A DNA stretch of 15,708 nucleotides, from positions 1 through 15,708 of the forward strand of contig JBGPND010000117.1 in the NCBI GenBank assembly GCA_041487355.1, given 5' to 3'. Positions 15,413-15,708 of this stretch are shown here, in pieces (positions within the stretch are counted from its first letter, which is position 1; each line of letters begins with the position of its first letter). The notes beneath the pieces were generated by a model. The model ran no database searches. It saw nothing but the letters and a program-made list of their open reading frames with translations, and was not told where the DNA came from. The position numbers were made by a program, and so were the translations under genes. Origin of the DNA: JAMXLO01 sp041487355 (lineage in GTDB: Bacteria; Pseudomonadota; Alphaproteobacteria; Acetobacterales; Acetobacteraceae).

Positions 15413-15427
15413 ATCAAGAATCGTGCC
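15413..15427 (-). promoter_or_regulatory. Sigma-54-like promoter upstream of glnK
   Basis: On the minus strand the sequence reads GGCACGATTCTTGAT. It matches the -24 half (GGCACG) and TTG of the -12 half of the consensus TGGCACG-N4-TTGC, with the right spacing. The last C of the -12 GC is an A and the T before GG is a C. Transcription would start near 15402, giving a leader of about 57 bases. NtrC/sigma-54 control of glnK-amtB is common in Proteobacteria, which supports the call; the imperfect -12 weakens it. Confidence 0.5.
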
Positions 15428-15450
15428 GCGGCGGCCCGGGCCGGGCCTTT

Positions 15451-15500
15451 TCGTCATGGCCGGGTGATTCCCGGATCAAGTCCGGGGACGGCCATGACGA
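15451..15500. repeat. Palindromic repeat, GTCATGGCCGGG type
   Basis: The ends TCGTCATGGCCG and CGGCCATGACGA are perfect 12-base inverted copies. An inner pair CCCGGA/TCCGGG surrounds the loop TCAAG. It belongs to the family also seen at 15683-15705 and, in a diverged form, at 4168-4250. Confidence 0.8.
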
Positions 15501-15528
15501 GAAGGCGGACGCATTCAACAGGTTGTCA

Positions 15529-15546
15529 TCCCCGCGCACGCGGGGA
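15529..15546. repeat. Short hairpin repeat, GTCATCCCCGCG type
   Basis: TCCCCGCG and CGCGGGGA form a perfect 8-base stem around CA. The flanks GTCA and CCCAGGG fit the widespread TCATCCCCGCG...GCGGGGACCCAGG style of dispersed repeat, different from the GGCCGGG palindromes beside it. Confidence 0.7.
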
Positions 15547-15682
15547 CCCAGGGGTTACTGTCATCTCTGGGGCAGGGATGGATTTCTCCCCACGGTCGAA
15601 TGCGGGCATCCAGTGAGACCAGCAATGTTGTCTCATACCAACCGCCGTTGCTGCTGACTCTTGTCGCCGCTCCCTCGCCGTC

Positions 15683-15705
15683 ATGGCCGGGCTTGTCCCG
15701 GCCAT
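15683..15705. repeat. Palindromic repeat, GGCCGGGCTTGTCCCGGCC type, at the right edge
   Basis: ATGGCCGGG (15683-15691) and CCCGGCCAT (15697-15705) form a perfect 9-base stem with loop CTTGT. Its central 15 bases are identical to those of the palindrome inside the SDR gene (11470-11484). The element may continue beyond the window. Confidence 0.75.
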
Positions 15706-15708
15706 CAG

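Larger units (their letters stand above)
15345..15708. other. Gene-free region upstream of glnK, rich in palindromic repeats
   Basis: I see no convincing coding frame in these 364 bases. Short open frames here have no family similarity and run through the repeats. The part next to glnK holds its putative promoter; the rest holds three separate palindromes listed individually, and their spacing looks like repeated insertion into a permissive site. The next gene must lie beyond the right edge. Confidence 0.7.

Noticed and set aside
15451..15546. A possible CRISPR-like array from the repeated hairpins
   Set aside because: The elements differ in sequence and length, are irregularly spaced and have no unique spacers or cas genes nearby.
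15259..15657. A plus-strand 132-codon frame at the right end
   Set aside because: It starts antisense to glnK and passes through the dispersed palindromes; no domain is visible.

Overview
The window is GC-rich, densely coded DNA. It looks like an alphaproteobacterium, most likely Rhodospirillales/Acetobacteraceae or a neighbouring soil or freshwater group. The evidence is the high GC, the tightly packed ATGA-coupled operons, the glnK-amtB pair, a tripartite TRAP transporter, and several families of short GC-rich palindromes ('MAGLxPAIHV'-type and GTCATGGCCGGG-type) common in that class. The lineage is an inference from style; no rRNA or other marker gene is present.

Left part (1-4139, all minus strand): a P1B-5-type heavy-metal ATPase with a C-terminal hemerythrin domain, then a ketopantoate-reductase-family oxidoreductase, then a family 4 glycosyltransferase cut by the left edge. 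Gaps are only 31 and 23 bases, so the three could be one transcript. A composite palindromic repeat (4168-4250) separates them from the next block.

Middle part (4319-12077): two divergent units. Leftward run dctP, dctQ and dctM, a complete TRAP uptake system for an organic acid, preceded by a 68-residue single-span membrane protein. Rightward run an enoyl-CoA hydratase-family protein, a thiamine-diphosphate enzyme, a 3-hydroxyacyl-CoA dehydrogenase-family protein and a short-chain dehydrogenase, with ATGA overlaps at two junctions. Together they look like an uptake-plus-catabolism locus for an unidentified carboxylic acid. Both units carry the same GC-rich inverted-repeat family between two genes, and a different palindrome is inserted in frame inside the short-chain dehydrogenase gene.

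Right part (12142-15344, all minus strand): a P-II signal protein (glnK) and an ammonium channel (amtB) form the classical nitrogen pair, with a sigma-54-like site upstream. A strong hairpin follows, then a separate outer-membrane beta-barrel gene that ends convergently against the catabolic operon at a shared hairpin terminator. The last 364 bases hold no convincing gene but at least three palindromic repeats.

No CRISPR array, insertion sequence, prophage or tRNA was seen. I did not find a clearly new multi-gene system. The most distinctive items are the hemerythrin-fused ATPase, the uncharacterised TRAP/thiamine-diphosphate catabolic locus, and the repeats placed between and within its genes.
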